From the NCBI GenBank assembly GCA_007115705.1, contig QXEO01000553.1:14120568-14184567 (forward strand): DNA of 64,000 nt, in the 5' to 3' direction. The position numbers and the translations under genes were made by a program. The notes under the pieces are model-generated. The model saw only the letters and a list, made by a program, of their open reading frames with translations. It was not told the origin of the DNA and made no database searches. Shown here one piece after another: positions 12,308-24,882 of this stretch. This DNA comes from Dactylis glomerata (Eukaryota; Streptophyta; Magnoliopsida; Poales; Poaceae). Numbering within the stretch: position 1 is the first letter of the stretch; every line of letters begins with the position of its first letter.

Positions 12308-12841
12308 ATGGCCTCTTCAAGCGATGACAAGAAGAAGACACCTCTGGAAGATGACACCAAAGACTTTCGGCTGAAAGAAGAGGTTGAAAGTGAAGACGAG
12401 GAGGAAGATCAAAGTTCGAAGCCAAACACCATGATTGCCAGCATAGGGGTGGTGACAGATCATGACAAGTTCAAGAAGAGTGCACGCATAAGGACCAGAG
12501 GGGGTGTGCCGCGTCACACCTTAGCTCCATGGACATCTCTGTCAGGCAACAATCCTTTCCATACTCTAATACATGAACATCAGTTTCAAAGGGTGCCTAG
12601 GTCGCGATTACCATCTGGTTGGGATATAGAGCGTTCTAACAGTGCAGGAAAAGAAAGTTCCAAGAATGAGGAAGGATGGGGAAATAATTCCAAGAACTGG
12701 GATTCTCTTGCTGACAGGTTCATGAACCGTGTTGAGCACAATTCTGAGATGATTCGTAACCTCAGTCACAAGATTGATGATCTGAAAGATTTGATTGAGA
12801 AGCTTATTAAAGATTATCCACCACCACCGCCAAAGGAGTAA
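12308..12841 (+). CDS. Extra ORF in the env position of element A
   Basis: A 177-residue ORF starts at the ATG in GAGCCATGGCC and ends at TAA 12839-12841. It is very acidic near the N-terminus (EEVESEDEEEDQSS), then basic. It ends with a probable coiled coil (MNRVEHNSEMIRNLSHKIDD) and a PPPPP tail. No signal peptide or membrane segment is visible, so it is not an envelope protein by sequence. Athila-lineage elements often carry an extra ORF between integrase and the 3' LTR. An in-frame extension back to 12080 exists, but it runs through sequence with no coding character. Function unknown. Confidence 0.6.
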   Translation: MASSSDDKKKTPLEDDTKDFRLKEEVESEDEEEDQSSKPNTMIASIGVVTDHDKFKKSARIRTRGGVPRHTLAPWTSLSGNNPFHTLIHEHQFQRVPRSRLPSGWDIERSNSAGKESSKNEEGWGNNSKNWDSLADRFMNRVEHNSEMIRNLSHKIDDLKDLIEKLIKDYPPPPPKE

Positions 12842-13684
12842 TTTGTCATCGGTATAGGCATCCCCTTGGCTTGTTCCAAGCTTGGGGGAGTGCCGCGGTA
12901 TCACATCATTACCTTTTGCTCATTTACTTTTCAAGTAGAGTCATATCATGAATAGAGAAGTTATCTTATAGAATAGTTTGCGGTTTGGAAGTATCCTCCT
13001 TAGTTGGTTATCTATGGATCCCTTGGTGTGAGTTGCGGTAATAAAATATTAATGAGAAGTTTTATTGTTTACTTTCCGCACACTTTATGTTAGTTTGCAA
13101 ACTCTCTTGTATGACTAGTCTTGTTGATTGGTATTGGTATCCCTTTGGGAGCATGAGTAAATTTAGTTCGTTTTGGCAAACCTAGCTTGGTCAGTAGCAA
13201 CTTTACCTTGAGGTTTGAGTAGAAAAGAATAAATAAGTGCTTGTGGTTACATCACTTCAGTTTATCTTTCATGTTTGGCTTATAAGCATTGTTATTCCTA
13301 AAGTCAAAATCGTTGTACCTTCAAGGGAGTTTGCATGATTGTTCTTATTATATGTATGTTTGTCTGTTTCATGCAACTCTTATGCTTGCTACCTAGCCTT
13401 GCTAGCCAAAAACCTATACTGAAAGGAAATACTTCTCGTGCATCCAATTCCCAAAAGCCAAGTTACTTCCGAAGAGTCCATTATAAATTCCTATGCATGG
13501 TATTTCAAGCCATTCCAAGTAAATTTTCATGTGCTACCTTTCAAAAACCTTCAAACACTTCTCATTTTGTGCCACTGTTTTTAGCTCATGAGGACGTAGT
13601 GGATGGGTTTGTTATCTTCCATACTAAATTAAGTACCCCTCGACTAGGCAGCTTCATCTGCTCATCATTAATTTTGCAAGGGAG
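12842..13684 (+). other. Element A 3' noncoding region, left of B
   Basis: No coding signal. Sequence from about 13400 to 13640 recurs in element C near 27250-27440. It is interrupted by B, with target duplication CTGGT at 13685-13689 and 20534-20538. Confidence 0.6.
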
Positions 13685-13689
13685 CTGGT

Positions 13690-15260
13690 TGCTGATGTGT
13701 CCTTGTGCGTGGTGATTGACCAGCCCGTTGGGAACCCCAAGAGGAAGGTATGATGAGTGCAGCGGCAAATTTTCCCTCAGTTAAGAAACCAAGGTTTATC
13801 GATCAGGAGAGGAGAGACAATGACGACTGAAGGTGTTTGTGGAACCTGCACACACACAAACAAATACTTTGTTCCCAACTTGCGATGAGGTTGTCAATCT
13901 CACCGGTTTGCTTGAAACAAAGGTTATGAGTGTATCGAGTGGAAAACAGTAGTAATATGCTAGTAAAGTAAACAGTGCGGGAATAGTAAACAGGTGATTG
14001 CAATATGATTAAAATAGGACCGGGGTCCACAGTTCACTAGTGGTGTCTCTCCATAGATAAATAACATGCTGGGTAAACAAATTACAGTTGGGCAATTGAT
14101 AGAATAAAGATAACGTGATATGTCAAGAAGATCACTATGAGATTCACTCTGGGCATTACAACAAAATACATAGACCGCCATCCAACTGCATCTATGACTA
14201 ATAATCCACCCCCGGGGATATCATCCGAACACCCTGGAAGTATTAAGTTGCGAACAACAGATAATTGCATTAAGCAAAGTGTGTAATGTAAACAAAGCAT
14301 ATGCCCTTGAGCATATGAATGTTGTTTTCTCCCTAGTAGCAACAGCACATCTACCACCTTAGAGGTTTCTGTCACTCCCCCAGGTGAAATAGAGGCATGA
14401 ACCCACTATCGAGCATAAATACCCCCTCTTGGAGTCACTAGCAACTACTCAGCCAAGATAGCTACTAACAACAGAGAGCATGCAAGATCATAAACATCAT
14501 AGAGATAACATAAGATAAAATTCAGTACAGCAACTTAATCATAAACACCAATATTCATCGGATCCCAACAAACCAACATCATAGAATTACATAATAGTGA
14601 TCTCAATCATGTAGGGCAGCTCATGAGATCTAAACATGAAGCACATGGTGGAGAAGACAACCATCTAGGTACTGCTATGGACCCATAGTCCAAGGTAGAC
14701 TACTCACTCATCGCTCCGGAGGCAATCATGGCGATGAAGGAGACCTCCGGTGGCGATTCCCATCTCCGGTAGGGTGCCGGGAAGAGCTTCTGGACCCTCC
14801 CGATCTTCGGGTCGACAGCGGCGGCGGATCGCGATGTATTCTAGAAAACTGATCTGGCCCTTAGATTTTTCTCGTCAGGGGGTATATGTAGGCGAAAGGG
14901 GGCTGTCAGAGGTGGAGCCACGTGCCCTCACAAGGGGGTGGCGCGGCCAGGGGCCAGGCCGCGCCGCCCCTGTGTGTGGGGCCACGTGGCCCCCCTCCGT
15001 CAGGTCTTCGGATATTTGGGAGCTCCCCGATGAAATATGACTTCAGGAACTTGTTTCGTCCAATTCCGAGAATATTTCCTGTGTATCACTTTTGAAACAC
15101 AAAAATAGCAGAAAACAGGAAACTGGCACTGTGGCACTTCGTTAATAGGTTAGTTCCGGAAAATGTATAAAAATGCCACTAAGTGTAACGAAACAATAGG
15201 CAAATGGTGTAAAACAAAGCATGGAGCATCAAAAATTATAGATACGTTTGAGACGTATCA
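13690..15260 (-). repeat. 3' LTR of element B
   Basis: A 1571-bp repeat starting TGCTGATGTG and ending GAGACGTATCA on the plus strand. Short plus-strand ORFs inside it recur in all copies of this LTR and are not genes. Confidence 0.92.
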
Positions 15261-18188
15261 AGCATCCCCAAGCTTAACTCCTGCTCGTCCTCGAGTAGGT
15301 AAGTGATAACAAAAGAATAATTTATGAGGTGACATGCACCTACACAATCTTGATCATATATGTAAGCATTGGTGAGCTGGGATCAATAGAACTTAAACAT
15401 GGGCATGAAGATATAATCATGACAATAAGAACTTAGCAACCATGTTGTAAACATGCAAATGAACACAAACAAAAGATCATGATAATGAAACAATGAAAGT
15501 CAAACGTGTGTTCAAATCATAAGGAAAAACATACAAGTGGTTTTCAGCTTGTCCTTCAAAGAGAGCAAAACATAAATGCATAGGACACCTCAAAGTTTAA
15601 GAGGGCGACTAGATACAAATAATTTATGAACAAGTGAAACCAACAATATGAGTCAATCAATGAACCTTGGGACAATGCATATCACACTAAGAATAACAAC
15701 TATGCTCTCTTAATGGTGCATAAAGAAAGAAGGTGGTGACTCAACATAAAAGTAAAAGATAGGCCCTTCGCAGAGGGAAGCAGTGTTTGCAAGTTTTATA
15801 ACCTTCAAAAATTATGGTACTTACCGGCTTTGAGCTCTCATTGCCCCCATCATAAGCATCTTGAATGGTTAAAGTTAATGCGAGAACAATTATGATGCAT
15901 ATGCTTGACAAATCATAAGTTGAAAACCTCGTGTCCCATGAATACGAGTACCCAAACCATGCTAGTTTACTTAGAGTCCCAAGCAAGGCTCTTGTCATTG
16001 TAAGTATATGCATATCATTGAGAACCGCCAATGGGGTACCTCCGTGCCCGATGACATGGAACAAGCCCACACCAAAATGACAGGACAAGCAGACAATGAA
16101 CACCTCGGCATCTCTTTTATTTGCTATATTGTTTAGCTTTTTATTGTGAGATGCGTCGTCGAATGTTCACCATGGGTATGCTGCAAATTTCCACCATGAA
16201 TTATGCATGGCTTAGATTGGCGGCCCGGCGTTTCCCTAACACATATAAAAACTCCATGATCCTCACAAGATTCCCAATTCATTTCACATAGCGGGCATCC
16301 ATAAACAAAAGATCACAATATCAACTCAAATAAGAAGTGCAATGTTGAAAGCTTGCCCCATGACGGCATGGCTGGGCTAGTCTCCAACTTACAACTTGCA
16401 AGCATAACAACTCAGCATAAAAGACCACAATGTCAAATTTTTAAGAACAGGAAAAAGTAAAGTGTGCCTTCCGGTTCGTGAGAGCTTTACTGACCGAATC
16501 TCGCATAACACTGGTAAGAGTTTAATTTGAAGAGAATATAAAAGCAAGTCAAATTTACTTGGAATAGCAAATTGCTAGTAGGTATGTATAGTGGACACTT
16601 TGGAAAACTTTGGCTTTAAGGAGTTGGATGCACGAGTAGAGCTCATACTCAGTACAAGGCGAGGGCTAGCAAAAGACTGGGAGCGATCGACTAAGAGAGC
16701 AATAATGGCCATAATCATGCAAAGTGACAAAGCGACATTAAAAGAAGCATACGATGGCATCAAAAGTCAAAAACTAAATGATCATGAAGGCTAATGGCGA
16801 CTTTGGAAGAGTCTAACATGTGTGAGCATGCGCCAAGTCAACCCAAATAAAGCATCAAGGAGAAAACCAAGATAATGCTTCCATACAATAAAAACAACGC
16901 ATGATTTTTTTCAAAGGCTCATTAAGCAATATCAGTTATTTGAGACAAGTCATGCTACAGCAAAACCACTAAGCATACTATCAAAAAGACATCTAGCATG
17001 ACATGAAAAAGCCTAAGCCGCAGTCTACACAAGCTCCTTCTTGTACCACTATTTTGCACAAAGCTTTTTCTCTTTTCCAACACCATTTGAAATTTTTAAA
17101 GATACCTCTTTTGATGAAAACCAATAAAGACCAGAGGCAAAAATACACCTTGATGAAAAGATATGACAAGATCTGAACACATATCAAGGCGAAAACGAAA
17201 ACCAAAAGCAGTAGCAGAAAAACTAGAATGCTCGATTAATAAGAGTGAAAACTAGAGCATTCTTTGCAAATGAAAACGAGTATATCTCCTCCGAAGGAAA
17301 TTTGTTGGGGTCCAACCATTTATTGCAGCAAACAAACTAAACAAACCAACTAAGAAAACTAAAACAACTGACGCTCCAAGAAAAACACATAGTGCATGAA
17401 GCAATAAAAATATAGTGTTTTGAAAGGTGACCTGATTTTTGCCGATGAAGAAGGGGTGCCTCGGGGGCATCCCCAAGCTTTGACGCTTGTACTTCTTGGA
17501 TATTTCTTGGGGTGCTGGGCATCCCCAAGCTTGAGCTTTTGTCCATTCTTCAACTTATCTCATCATTCTCCAATCCCTACACTTGAAAACTTCCTTCATA
17601 CAAAACTAAACACAATTCTATTAGCAACATTAGTGTAAGCATAAAATATATTCAACCTCTTTTAGCTTCAGGTTTCAACCCAAAACCACCATATATAAAG
17701 TATATACTACTGTAGCAACTTCCACAAGAGTTCCATGATAAAAAAGAACTCAAAAGAAAGCGATAAAGTGGCAAAAACAAATATTGGCAGAAATCTGTCA
17801 AAACTGGACAGCTGACAAAGGACGAATTTTTGAGGGATTTTCCGTTGCTCAAATCAAAAAGTGTTCAACTAAGAAAAGTTTGCATATAACCTGGGGCATA
17901 TGCACAAGAAATCGCAGGTCCAAAAGATAAACAGAGAATTTTCACGAATTTTTACGGTGCAGCACCGAAAACAGTTTTAGGACAGCAATAACCCCAAATC
18001 TTTACCTCACTCAAATTAGAGGCTTCTCTTGGCACAAAAACGAAATAAACAAGATAAGGAGCGGTCATTACAGTAGTAATGACTTCCAAGACTCAAATAA
18101 AAGAAAAAGTACTGAAAAGTAAACATTGGGTTATCTCCCAAGAGTGCTTTTCTTTAACGCCTTTGAGCTAGGCGCAGAAAAGTGCGAA
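15261..18188 (-). other. Element B noncoding region and polypurine tract
   Basis: Downstream of the gag-like ORF in element orientation I see only noncoding sequence. It matches element C (25721-28149) over most of its length, including the motif CTCAAAGGCGTTAAAG. Next to the 3' LTR, 15261-15280 reads as AAGCTTGGGGATGCT on the minus strand, a plausible polypurine tract. Confidence 0.65.
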
Positions 18189-18773
18189 TCAAGTAATATC
18201 AGCAGAAGCATTAAGATCAACAGCAGAGATCTTTTCAACAATGAAGGAAAATGTGTTCAACTGAGTTTTTGAAACTCCTTTACGATCACGCTTTGGCACA
18301 CTACTTTCATCAAAAAGATTTTCAGGGCAAATCCAGCTGGAATTCTTTTCCCAAGCATCATGAATTCCTATAAGTTCATAAGGTATTGGTACTTTAAAAT
18401 CAGGTGTACCAACCTTAACAGGCGAGCCGAACTTGTTAAACTTCTTAAAAACTTTCCTAGCCTCAATTGCAACATCTCTAAATTCTGTGCGCAAGGTTTC
18501 TAAGATAAAAGCTTTCTTTTCGGGATCCTCAATTTCATGAAGCTTAAGGAACATGTATTGCATAGAAGAATTAAGACTAGCAAACCTAGCTTCTAACATG
18601 TGAACTAAATGAGCAGAAGCAACTTCATAGCTAGGAGCTAACTCGACCAAAGATTTTTCCTCATCTTCCTTATGCATACTAATGTGATTAAAGAACTCCT
18701 CAATGTTACTTTTGCCAATAATCGAACCACTACCTACAGAGAGGTCCTCCAGAACGTACTTAGGGATAGACAT
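18189..18773 (-). CDS. Element B gag-like protein, unknown type
   Basis: A 194-residue ORF begins MSIPKYVLEDLSVG about 160 bp inside the primer site, where gag is expected. It is mostly helical in character, with a cluster of charged heptad-like residues (KAFILETLRTEFRDVAIEA). It ends VDLNASADIT. I see no CCHC knuckle and no protease motif. Its position, intact frame and young LTRs suggest a real element-encoded protein. Element C has unrelated proteins at exactly this place between matching flanks. Function unknown. Confidence 0.6.
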   Translation of the reverse strand: MSIPKYVLEDLSVGSGSIIGKSNIEEFFNHISMHKEDEEKSLVELAPSYEVASAHLVHMLEARFASLNSSMQYMFLKLHEIEDPEKKAFILETLRTEFRDVAIEARKVFKKFNKFGSPVKVGTPDFKVPIPYELIGIHDAWEKNSSWICPENLFDESSVPKRDRKGVSKTQLNTFSFIVEKISAVDLNASADIT

Positions 18774-18935
18774 GATAAACTAAAGTAAAGAAATAACAAC
18801 TACCAAGGATTCTAAATTTTTTTGGGTTTTTGATATAAAAGCAATGCAGGTAAAATAAAATAAAGTAAAGCAAAACAAATAACAAAGTAAAGAATGTGTG
18901 TGCGAAGAACTCCCCTCGCAGAAGTCTTCTCTTCC

Positions 18936-18953
18936 TCCCCGGCAACGGCGCCA
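18936..18953 (-). other. Primer-binding site of element B (tRNA-Asp type)
   Basis: On the minus strand the sequence is TGGCGCCGTTGCCGGGGA, complementary to the 3' end of plant tRNA-Asp, starting 8 bases inside the 5' LTR. Confidence 0.85.
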
Positions 18954-18961
18954 GAAAATGT

Positions 18962-20533
18962 TGTTGATGCGTCCTTGTGCGTGGTGATTGACCAGCCCGT
19001 TGGGAACCCCAAGAGGAAGGTATGATGAGTGCAGCGGCAAATTTTCCCTCAGTTAAGAAACCAAGGTTTATCGATCAGGAGAGGAGAGACAATGACGACT
19101 GAAGGTGTTTGTGGAACCTGCACACACACAAACAAATACTTTGTTCCCAACTTGCGATGAGGTTGTCAATCTCACCGGTTTGCTTGAAACAAAGGTTATG
19201 AGTGTATCGAGTGGAAAACAGTAGTAATATGCTAGTAAAGTAAACAGTGCGGGAATAGTAAACAGGTGATTGCAATATGATTAAAATAGGACCGGGGTCC
19301 ACAGTTCACTAGTGGTGTCTCTCCATAGATAAATAACATGCTGGGTAAACAAATTACAGTTGGGCAATTGATAGAATAAAGATAACGTGATATGTCAAGA
19401 AGATCACTATGAGATTCACTCTGGGCATTACAACAAAATACATAGACCGCCATCCAACTGCATCTATGACTAATAATCCACCCCCGGGGATATCATCCGA
19501 ACACCCTGGAAGTATTAAGTTGCGAACAACAGATAATTGCATTAAGCAAAGTGTGTAATGTAAACAAAGCATATGCCCTTGAGCATATGAATGTTGTTTT
19601 CTCCCTAGTAGCAACAGCACATCTACCACCTTAGAGGTTTCTGTCACTCCCCCAGGTGAAATAGAGGCATGAACCCACTATCGAGCATAAATACCCCCTC
19701 TTGGAGTCACTAGCAACTACTCAGCCAAGATAGCTACTAACAACGGAGAGCATGCAAGATCATAAACATCATAGAGATAACATAAGATAAAATTCAGTAC
19801 AGCAACTTAATCATATACACCAATATTCATCGGATCCCAACAAACCAACATCATAGAATTACATAATAGTGGTCTCAATCATGTAGGGCAGCTCATGAGA
19901 TCTAAACATGAAGCACATGGTGGAGAAGACAACCATCTAGCTACTGCTATGGACCCGTAGTCCAAGGTAGACTACTCACTCATCGCTCCGGAGGCAATCA
20001 TGGCGATGAAGGAGACCTCCGGTGGCGATTCCCCTCTCCGGCAGGGTGCCGGGAAGAGCTTCTGGACCCTCCCGATCTTCGGGTCGACGGCGGCGGCGGA
20101 TCGCGATGTATTCTGGAAAACTGATCTGGCCCTTAGATTTTTCTCGTCAGGGGGTATATGTAGGCGAAAGGGGGCTGTCAGAGGTGGAGCCACGTGCCCT
20201 CACAAGGGGGTGGCGCGGCCAGGGGCCAGGCCGCGCCGCCCCTGTGTGTGGGGGCCATGTGGCCCCCCTCCATCAGGTCTTCGGATGTTTGGGAGCTCCC
20301 CGATGAAATATGACTTCAGGAACTTGTTTCGTCCAATTCCGAGAATATTTCCTGTGTATCACTTCTGAAACACAAAAATGGCAGAAAACAGGAAACTGGC
20401 ACTGTGGCACTTCATTAATAGGTTAGTTCCGGAAAATGTATAAAAATGCCACTAAGTGTAACGAAACAATAGGCAAATGGTGTAAAACAAAGCATGGAGC
20501 ATCAAAAATTATAGATACGTTTGAGACGTATCA
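18962..20533 (-). repeat. 5' LTR of element B
   Basis: A 1572-bp copy starting TGTTGATGCG on the plus strand and ending ACGTATCA. It is nearly identical to 13690-15260. Confidence 0.92.
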
Positions 20534-20538
20534 CTGGT

Positions 20539-21371
20539 CAGACCATTATAATCTCAAAAAGAAAAGAAAAAGAAAAGCACTCCTCCATGGTATGTGAAAG
20601 TTGGTTGTTACCCGATGGAATCGGTTAGCCATGGTTTGAGAAAGGAAACGGTGGGGAGGAGTGCAAAGCTATAAAAGAGCACCATTGTGCCAATTAATCA
20701 AACATCTCGGAACCGCTCTCACTTGTTTAGTATGGAAGATATCAAGAACTCCATTGCTAGTCGTTAACAAAAGCAACCACCTCTCAAAATAACTTTTTAC
20801 CTCTGTTTTGCAAATGAAAGGCTCTAGCACATGTTTAATCCCTGCTTCCCTCTGCGAAGGGCCTATCTTTTAATTTTATGTTGAGTCAACCTATTTCCCT
20901 CTGTCTCCAGCAAGCATTGGAGTTGTTATGTTTCACTCATTCATATGTTGATCCATTTAATCATGTTTACTATCTTCCTTGTTTTGTACAATGCTTTTGT
21001 CTGAAGGAATATATCTATGAAAGCTTTCTATGAATGCAAAAGTTTGTTTTGTTGAGCATATGGTCTTTGCTATATTAGCTCTGTTTTTAAAAGGCTCCGT
21101 TTAAAAGAAAGAATAGCTTGTTCATCATTCTTTGACCAAGAACTAAGGTTTGCCATTGCCAATTATAGTTTACCTTGTGCATCTTTACATGTGATTCCCT
21201 TTTACCTATTGCAAGTCTATATCTTATAAAAGGAAGTTGCTATCTATTATAATTTGTGCCTTGGTAAATGTGATGCTTCTTGTCCGTATTTTGATTATCG
21301 ACACTTCACTCCATAAACCAGTGGTCATGTTTACCGAGTTTAGTTTTCGCTTGGGGACAAGCGAGGTCTAA
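20539..21371 (+). other. Element A 3' noncoding region, right of B
   Basis: No coding signal. The stretch around 20575-20690 (CTCCTCCATGGTATGTGAAA) also occurs in element C near 27510. The stretch with CTCTGCGAAGGGCC occurs in A, B and C. Confidence 0.65.
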
Positions 21372-21383
21372 TCTTGGGGGGGT
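21372..21383 (+). other. Polypurine tract of element A
   Basis: TCTTGGGGGGGT lies directly before the 3' LTR, the expected place for plus-strand priming. Confidence 0.8.
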
Positions 21384-22892
21384 TGATACGTCCATTTTGC
21401 ATCACTATTTTGTATCATAATTTACTGTTATTCATTGATATATTTCATATTTAGATATGATACTTATGTTATTTCCTTTGTTTTCACATGTTTCATGATC
21501 ATTGGAGGATTTGCTGCCGGAGTCAGGATTCTGCTGGAAAAAGGACCATCAAGGCACCATATTTTGAAGATCAGGAAAATTCCAGAAAAATACCAGAAAA
21601 TTATATTTTCTCAGAAGACTCAGAAAGCTAGAAGGAGGAGTCGAGAGGAGCCAGGAGGGGCCCTCATGTCAGGGTGGCGCGGCCTAACCCCTAGCTGCAC
21701 CAGCCCTATGTGAGGCCACCCTGGCCCACTTCTGCCATCGTCCCTTCGCGTATTTGATCGTCCCCAAAAACCTAAGTCAAGGGGGCTCAGAGTTAGACAC
21801 CGCCGCCTCTGCGGGGCGGAAAACACCAGAGAGAGAAAAGCTCTCCGGTAGGGAGAAATCTGCTGAGGAAATTCCTTCTCAGAGAGGGTAGATCATCGCC
21901 ATTGTCATCACTATCGCACCGGACTTCATCGGGATCATCATCATCATCATCTCCATCACCAGCACCTTCATCTCCACCATCACCACACCATCCCGCTGTA
22001 ACATCTTGAGTTGGATCTTGTTATATTCATAGGGGAAACTTTCCCGGTGTTGATTACTCTTGTAGTTGATGCTATTGAGTGGAACCATTGAATTAAGGTT
22101 TATGTTCATATTGTTATTTACCATTATTTCACCTCTGATCATGATCCATATGATGTCTTGTGAGTAGTTTGTTTAGTTCTTGAGGATATGGGAGAAGTCA
22201 AGATGTTAGTAGTGAATTATTATTGAGAAATATTTAATGGTTTGATATTGTTTTGGTGCTATTTCACTAGTGGTGTCATGTGAATGTCGACTACATGATA
22301 CTTCACCATTTATGGGTCTAGTGAGATGCATTGTGTATTTGTCCACCAATTGTGGGATTGCTGGAGTGACAGAAACCTAAACCTCCGTTGGGAAACCATT
22401 GCACCAGGGAGCATAGGATCTTAGAGTTTAAGGCTGTGGTTAGATTTATCTTAATTACTTTCTTGTATTTGTGGATGCTTGCAGGAGGGTTTAATCACAA
22501 GTGTGCATTTATCCTAGTAAGGGTAGTGCGCTAGCACAGGTTCACCCCCATAACACCTATCAAACCAATAAAGATTATTGGCTTTATGAAGCAAAAGCTC
22601 TTGACAGAAACTCCCGTGTGTCCTCGAGAATGTTTGGTTATTATAAGTTACACATCGGCTTGTCCTTTGCTAAAGAAAGGATTGGGCCACTTGCTGCAAT
22701 TGTTACTACTGTCTTTTATTTACTCGCACTTTATTTACTTGTATTACCAAATACCCCTGAAAACCTGTTTGCTAGTATTTACAGTGAATCCTTGATCAAA
22801 ACCACTCATCAACACCTTCTGCTCCTCGTTGGGTTCGACACTCTTATTTATCGAAAGTACTATGATACACCCCCTATACTTGTGGGTCATCA
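21384..22892 (+). repeat. 3' LTR of element A
   Basis: A 1509-bp copy of 5635-7146 with the same TGATACGTCC start and GTGGGTCATCA end. Confidence 0.9.
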
Positions 22893-22897
22893 TCCGC

Positions 22898-23462
22898 TCG
22901 GTTTTCTTTTTTTCCTTTTCTGTTTTCTTATTTCTTTTTTAACTTTTGCATTGTAGCTCGAAATGAGCTCAAACCAATTTCTAAATTTTTCTAAAAATCA
23001 ACACAACATTTTAAAATATAAATAAAAAAATTCACAATAAATTTAATTTGCAAATACAACTTTATAAATTGGTCAAAAAGAGCTTTATTTGCATAATGCA
23101 AAATAGCAATATGGTTTGAAAAATAATGCTTTAAAATCAGAGAAAATATTTTATGTAATAATATTTGAAATTTATTTTCAAATATAGTTTCAGAAATGCA
23201 AACTTTATTTAAAATAAATAATTTTATAAATACTTCCTGTGCAAATAGGCTTGCAATGGTTTTAATAAAGTAAGAAATTAATATTTTGGTACTTAGTCTT
23301 TCTCAAAGAAGTTCATCAAGAAATACTTATATTTGAAATAGTTTTCAAGTAAGGCTTTTAAATAACTCAAAAGTTTTAATTCCTTGTAAATTTTCAATCC
23401 ACACAAGCAAAACAATAGCGAAAATTTTCCCCCAAAATTTGATAAAATCTTGGGATGTTACA
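22898..23462 (-). mobile_element. Fragment of LTR 'X', right piece
   Basis: AT-rich sequence ending GGGATGTTACA. On the minus strand it starts TGTAACATCCC, an LTR-like start. It lies between the end of A and a truncated LTR of element C. It looks like the host into which A inserted, itself inserted in C. No ORF with coding character. Confidence 0.5.
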
Positions 23463-24700
23463 CGAGAAAACCCTAAAGGGCTGATCAATATTCCAGAAAC
23501 ATATCGCGAGCCACCGCAGTCGTCGATCCGAGATTGGGAGGGTCCAGAAGCTCTTCCCGGCACCCTGCTGGAGAGGGAAATCACCACCGGAGGCCTTCTT
23601 CATCATCATGCCTGCCTCCGGAGTGATGTGTGGGGAGTCTACCTTGGACTATGGGTCCATAGCAGTAGGTAGATGGTTGTCTTCTTCTCCATGTGCTTCA
23701 TGTTTAGATCTTGGGAGCCGCCTATCATGATCAATATCATCGTTATGTAATTCAACATGTTGTGTTTATTGGGATCCGATGAATATTGAGTACTTTGTCA
23801 AGTTGATTATTGATTTATCATGTCTATGTTATTTATGATCTTGCATGCTCTCCGTTGCTAGTAGATATCTTGGCCGAGTAGATGCTAGTAACTCCAAGAG
23901 GGAGTATTTATGCTCGATAGTGGGTTCACGCCTGTAGTAATCTGGGAGAGTGACAATAACTTCTAAGGTTGTAGATGTGTTGTTGCTACTTGGGAGAAAA
24001 CATAAATCTTGTGTTCAAGGACATTCATATTGTTTACATTACACACTTTTCTTAATGCAATTATCTATTGTTTGCAACTTAATACTCAATGAGTGCTCGG
24101 ACAACACCTTGAGAGTGGATTATTAGTCATAGATATAGTTGGATTACGGTCTAGTATTATGTTCTAATGCCCAAGTGAATCTCATAGTGATCCTCATGAC
24201 ATTTGTATTATTTCTTTATTCTAGCAATTGCCCAACTGTAATTAGTTTACCCAGCATGATAATTTATCTTATGGAGAGACACCTCTAGTGAACTGTGGAC
24301 CCCGGTCCATTCTTTTACACTGTTATTACCATTTACTATTTACTCGCTTTATTTACATTCTCACAAGATACTATCTTTTACCACATGATACATTTAATGC
24401 TTTGTTTATAGCAAACCGATGAGATTGACAACCTCACTATAAGTTGGGGCAAAGTACTTGGTTGTGTTGTGTGCAGGTTCCACGTTGCCGCTGGTGCAAA
24501 GCTACGCCCCAGATAAGGCACCATATATAAATTGTTTGAAGCTGACGCCAAGCCATTGAGCATCAACCTTTGGATGTTGGTTCTTTCTCCTACTGGTTCG
24601 ATAAACCTTGGTTTCATATTGAGGGACAATATGTTGCTGTGCTCATCATTCCTTCCTCTTGGGGTTCCCAACTGGGTGGTCATCCACCTGCCATCAAGCA
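23463..24700 (+). repeat. 5' LTR of element C, 5'-truncated
   Basis: Homologous to the reverse complement of B's LTRs (shared GGGAGGGTCCAGAAGCTCTT) but clearly more diverged. It ends CATCAAGCA just before the primer site. Its first several hundred bases are missing and presumably lie beyond the left edge of the window. Confidence 0.8.
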
Positions 24701-24707
24701 ATTTTTC

Positions 24708-24725
24708 TGGCGCCGTTGCCGGGGA
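24708..24725 (+). other. Primer-binding site of element C (tRNA-Asp type)
   Basis: TGGCGCCGTTGCCGGGGA, a perfect 18-base match to the tRNA-Asp-type site, 7 bases after the LTR. Confidence 0.88.
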
Positions 24726-24882
24726 GAAGGAAGTTATCTGCAAGGGAAGTTTCTCACTTCCAATCTTTTACTTTGTTATTGTTTTGCTTTATTTTACTTT
24801 AGCTTGCATCTTTTTACCAAAAATAAAAAATAGTTCCTTTATAGTTGTTATTTTTACTTGTCTGCTTTTTATTCTTGCTAGA

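Larger units (their letters stand above)
13690..20533 (-). mobile_element. Element B: young, gag-only LTR retrotransposon nested in A
   Basis: Two nearly identical LTRs (13690-15260 and 18962-20533) flank about 3.7 kb of internal DNA. A perfect 5-bp duplication CTGGT lies at 13685-13689 and 20534-20538. On the minus strand the element reads 5' LTR (right), tRNA-Asp primer site, gag-like ORF, long noncoding region, purine-rich tract, 3' LTR (left). There is no protease, RT or integrase, so it is non-autonomous. By eye the LTRs differ at about 17 sites plus one indel in 1571 bp (about 1.1%), which makes it much younger than A. Confidence 0.92.
5635..22892 (+). mobile_element. Element A: complete Athila-lineage gypsy LTR retrotransposon
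   Basis: Two long direct repeats (5635-7146 and 21384-22892) start TGATACGTCC and end GTGGGTCATCA. They enclose, in order, a decayed primer site, gag-protease, RT-RNase H, integrase, an extra ORF in the env position, a long 3' noncoding region and a G-rich polypurine tract. The RT wording (YRMCIDYRKVNKVTKKDHYP, FMDDFSVYG) is typical of the Athila lineage, which in Triticeae includes families such as Sabrina, WHAM and Fatima. I cannot fix the family name. Element B is inserted at 13690-20533. Without it, A is about 10.4 kb. Confidence 0.9.

Noticed and set aside
14750..15040. GC-rich plus-strand ORF in the B LTR (also near 20022 and 36801)
   Set aside because: It occurs in every copy of this LTR with changed frames and ends, and shows no domain.
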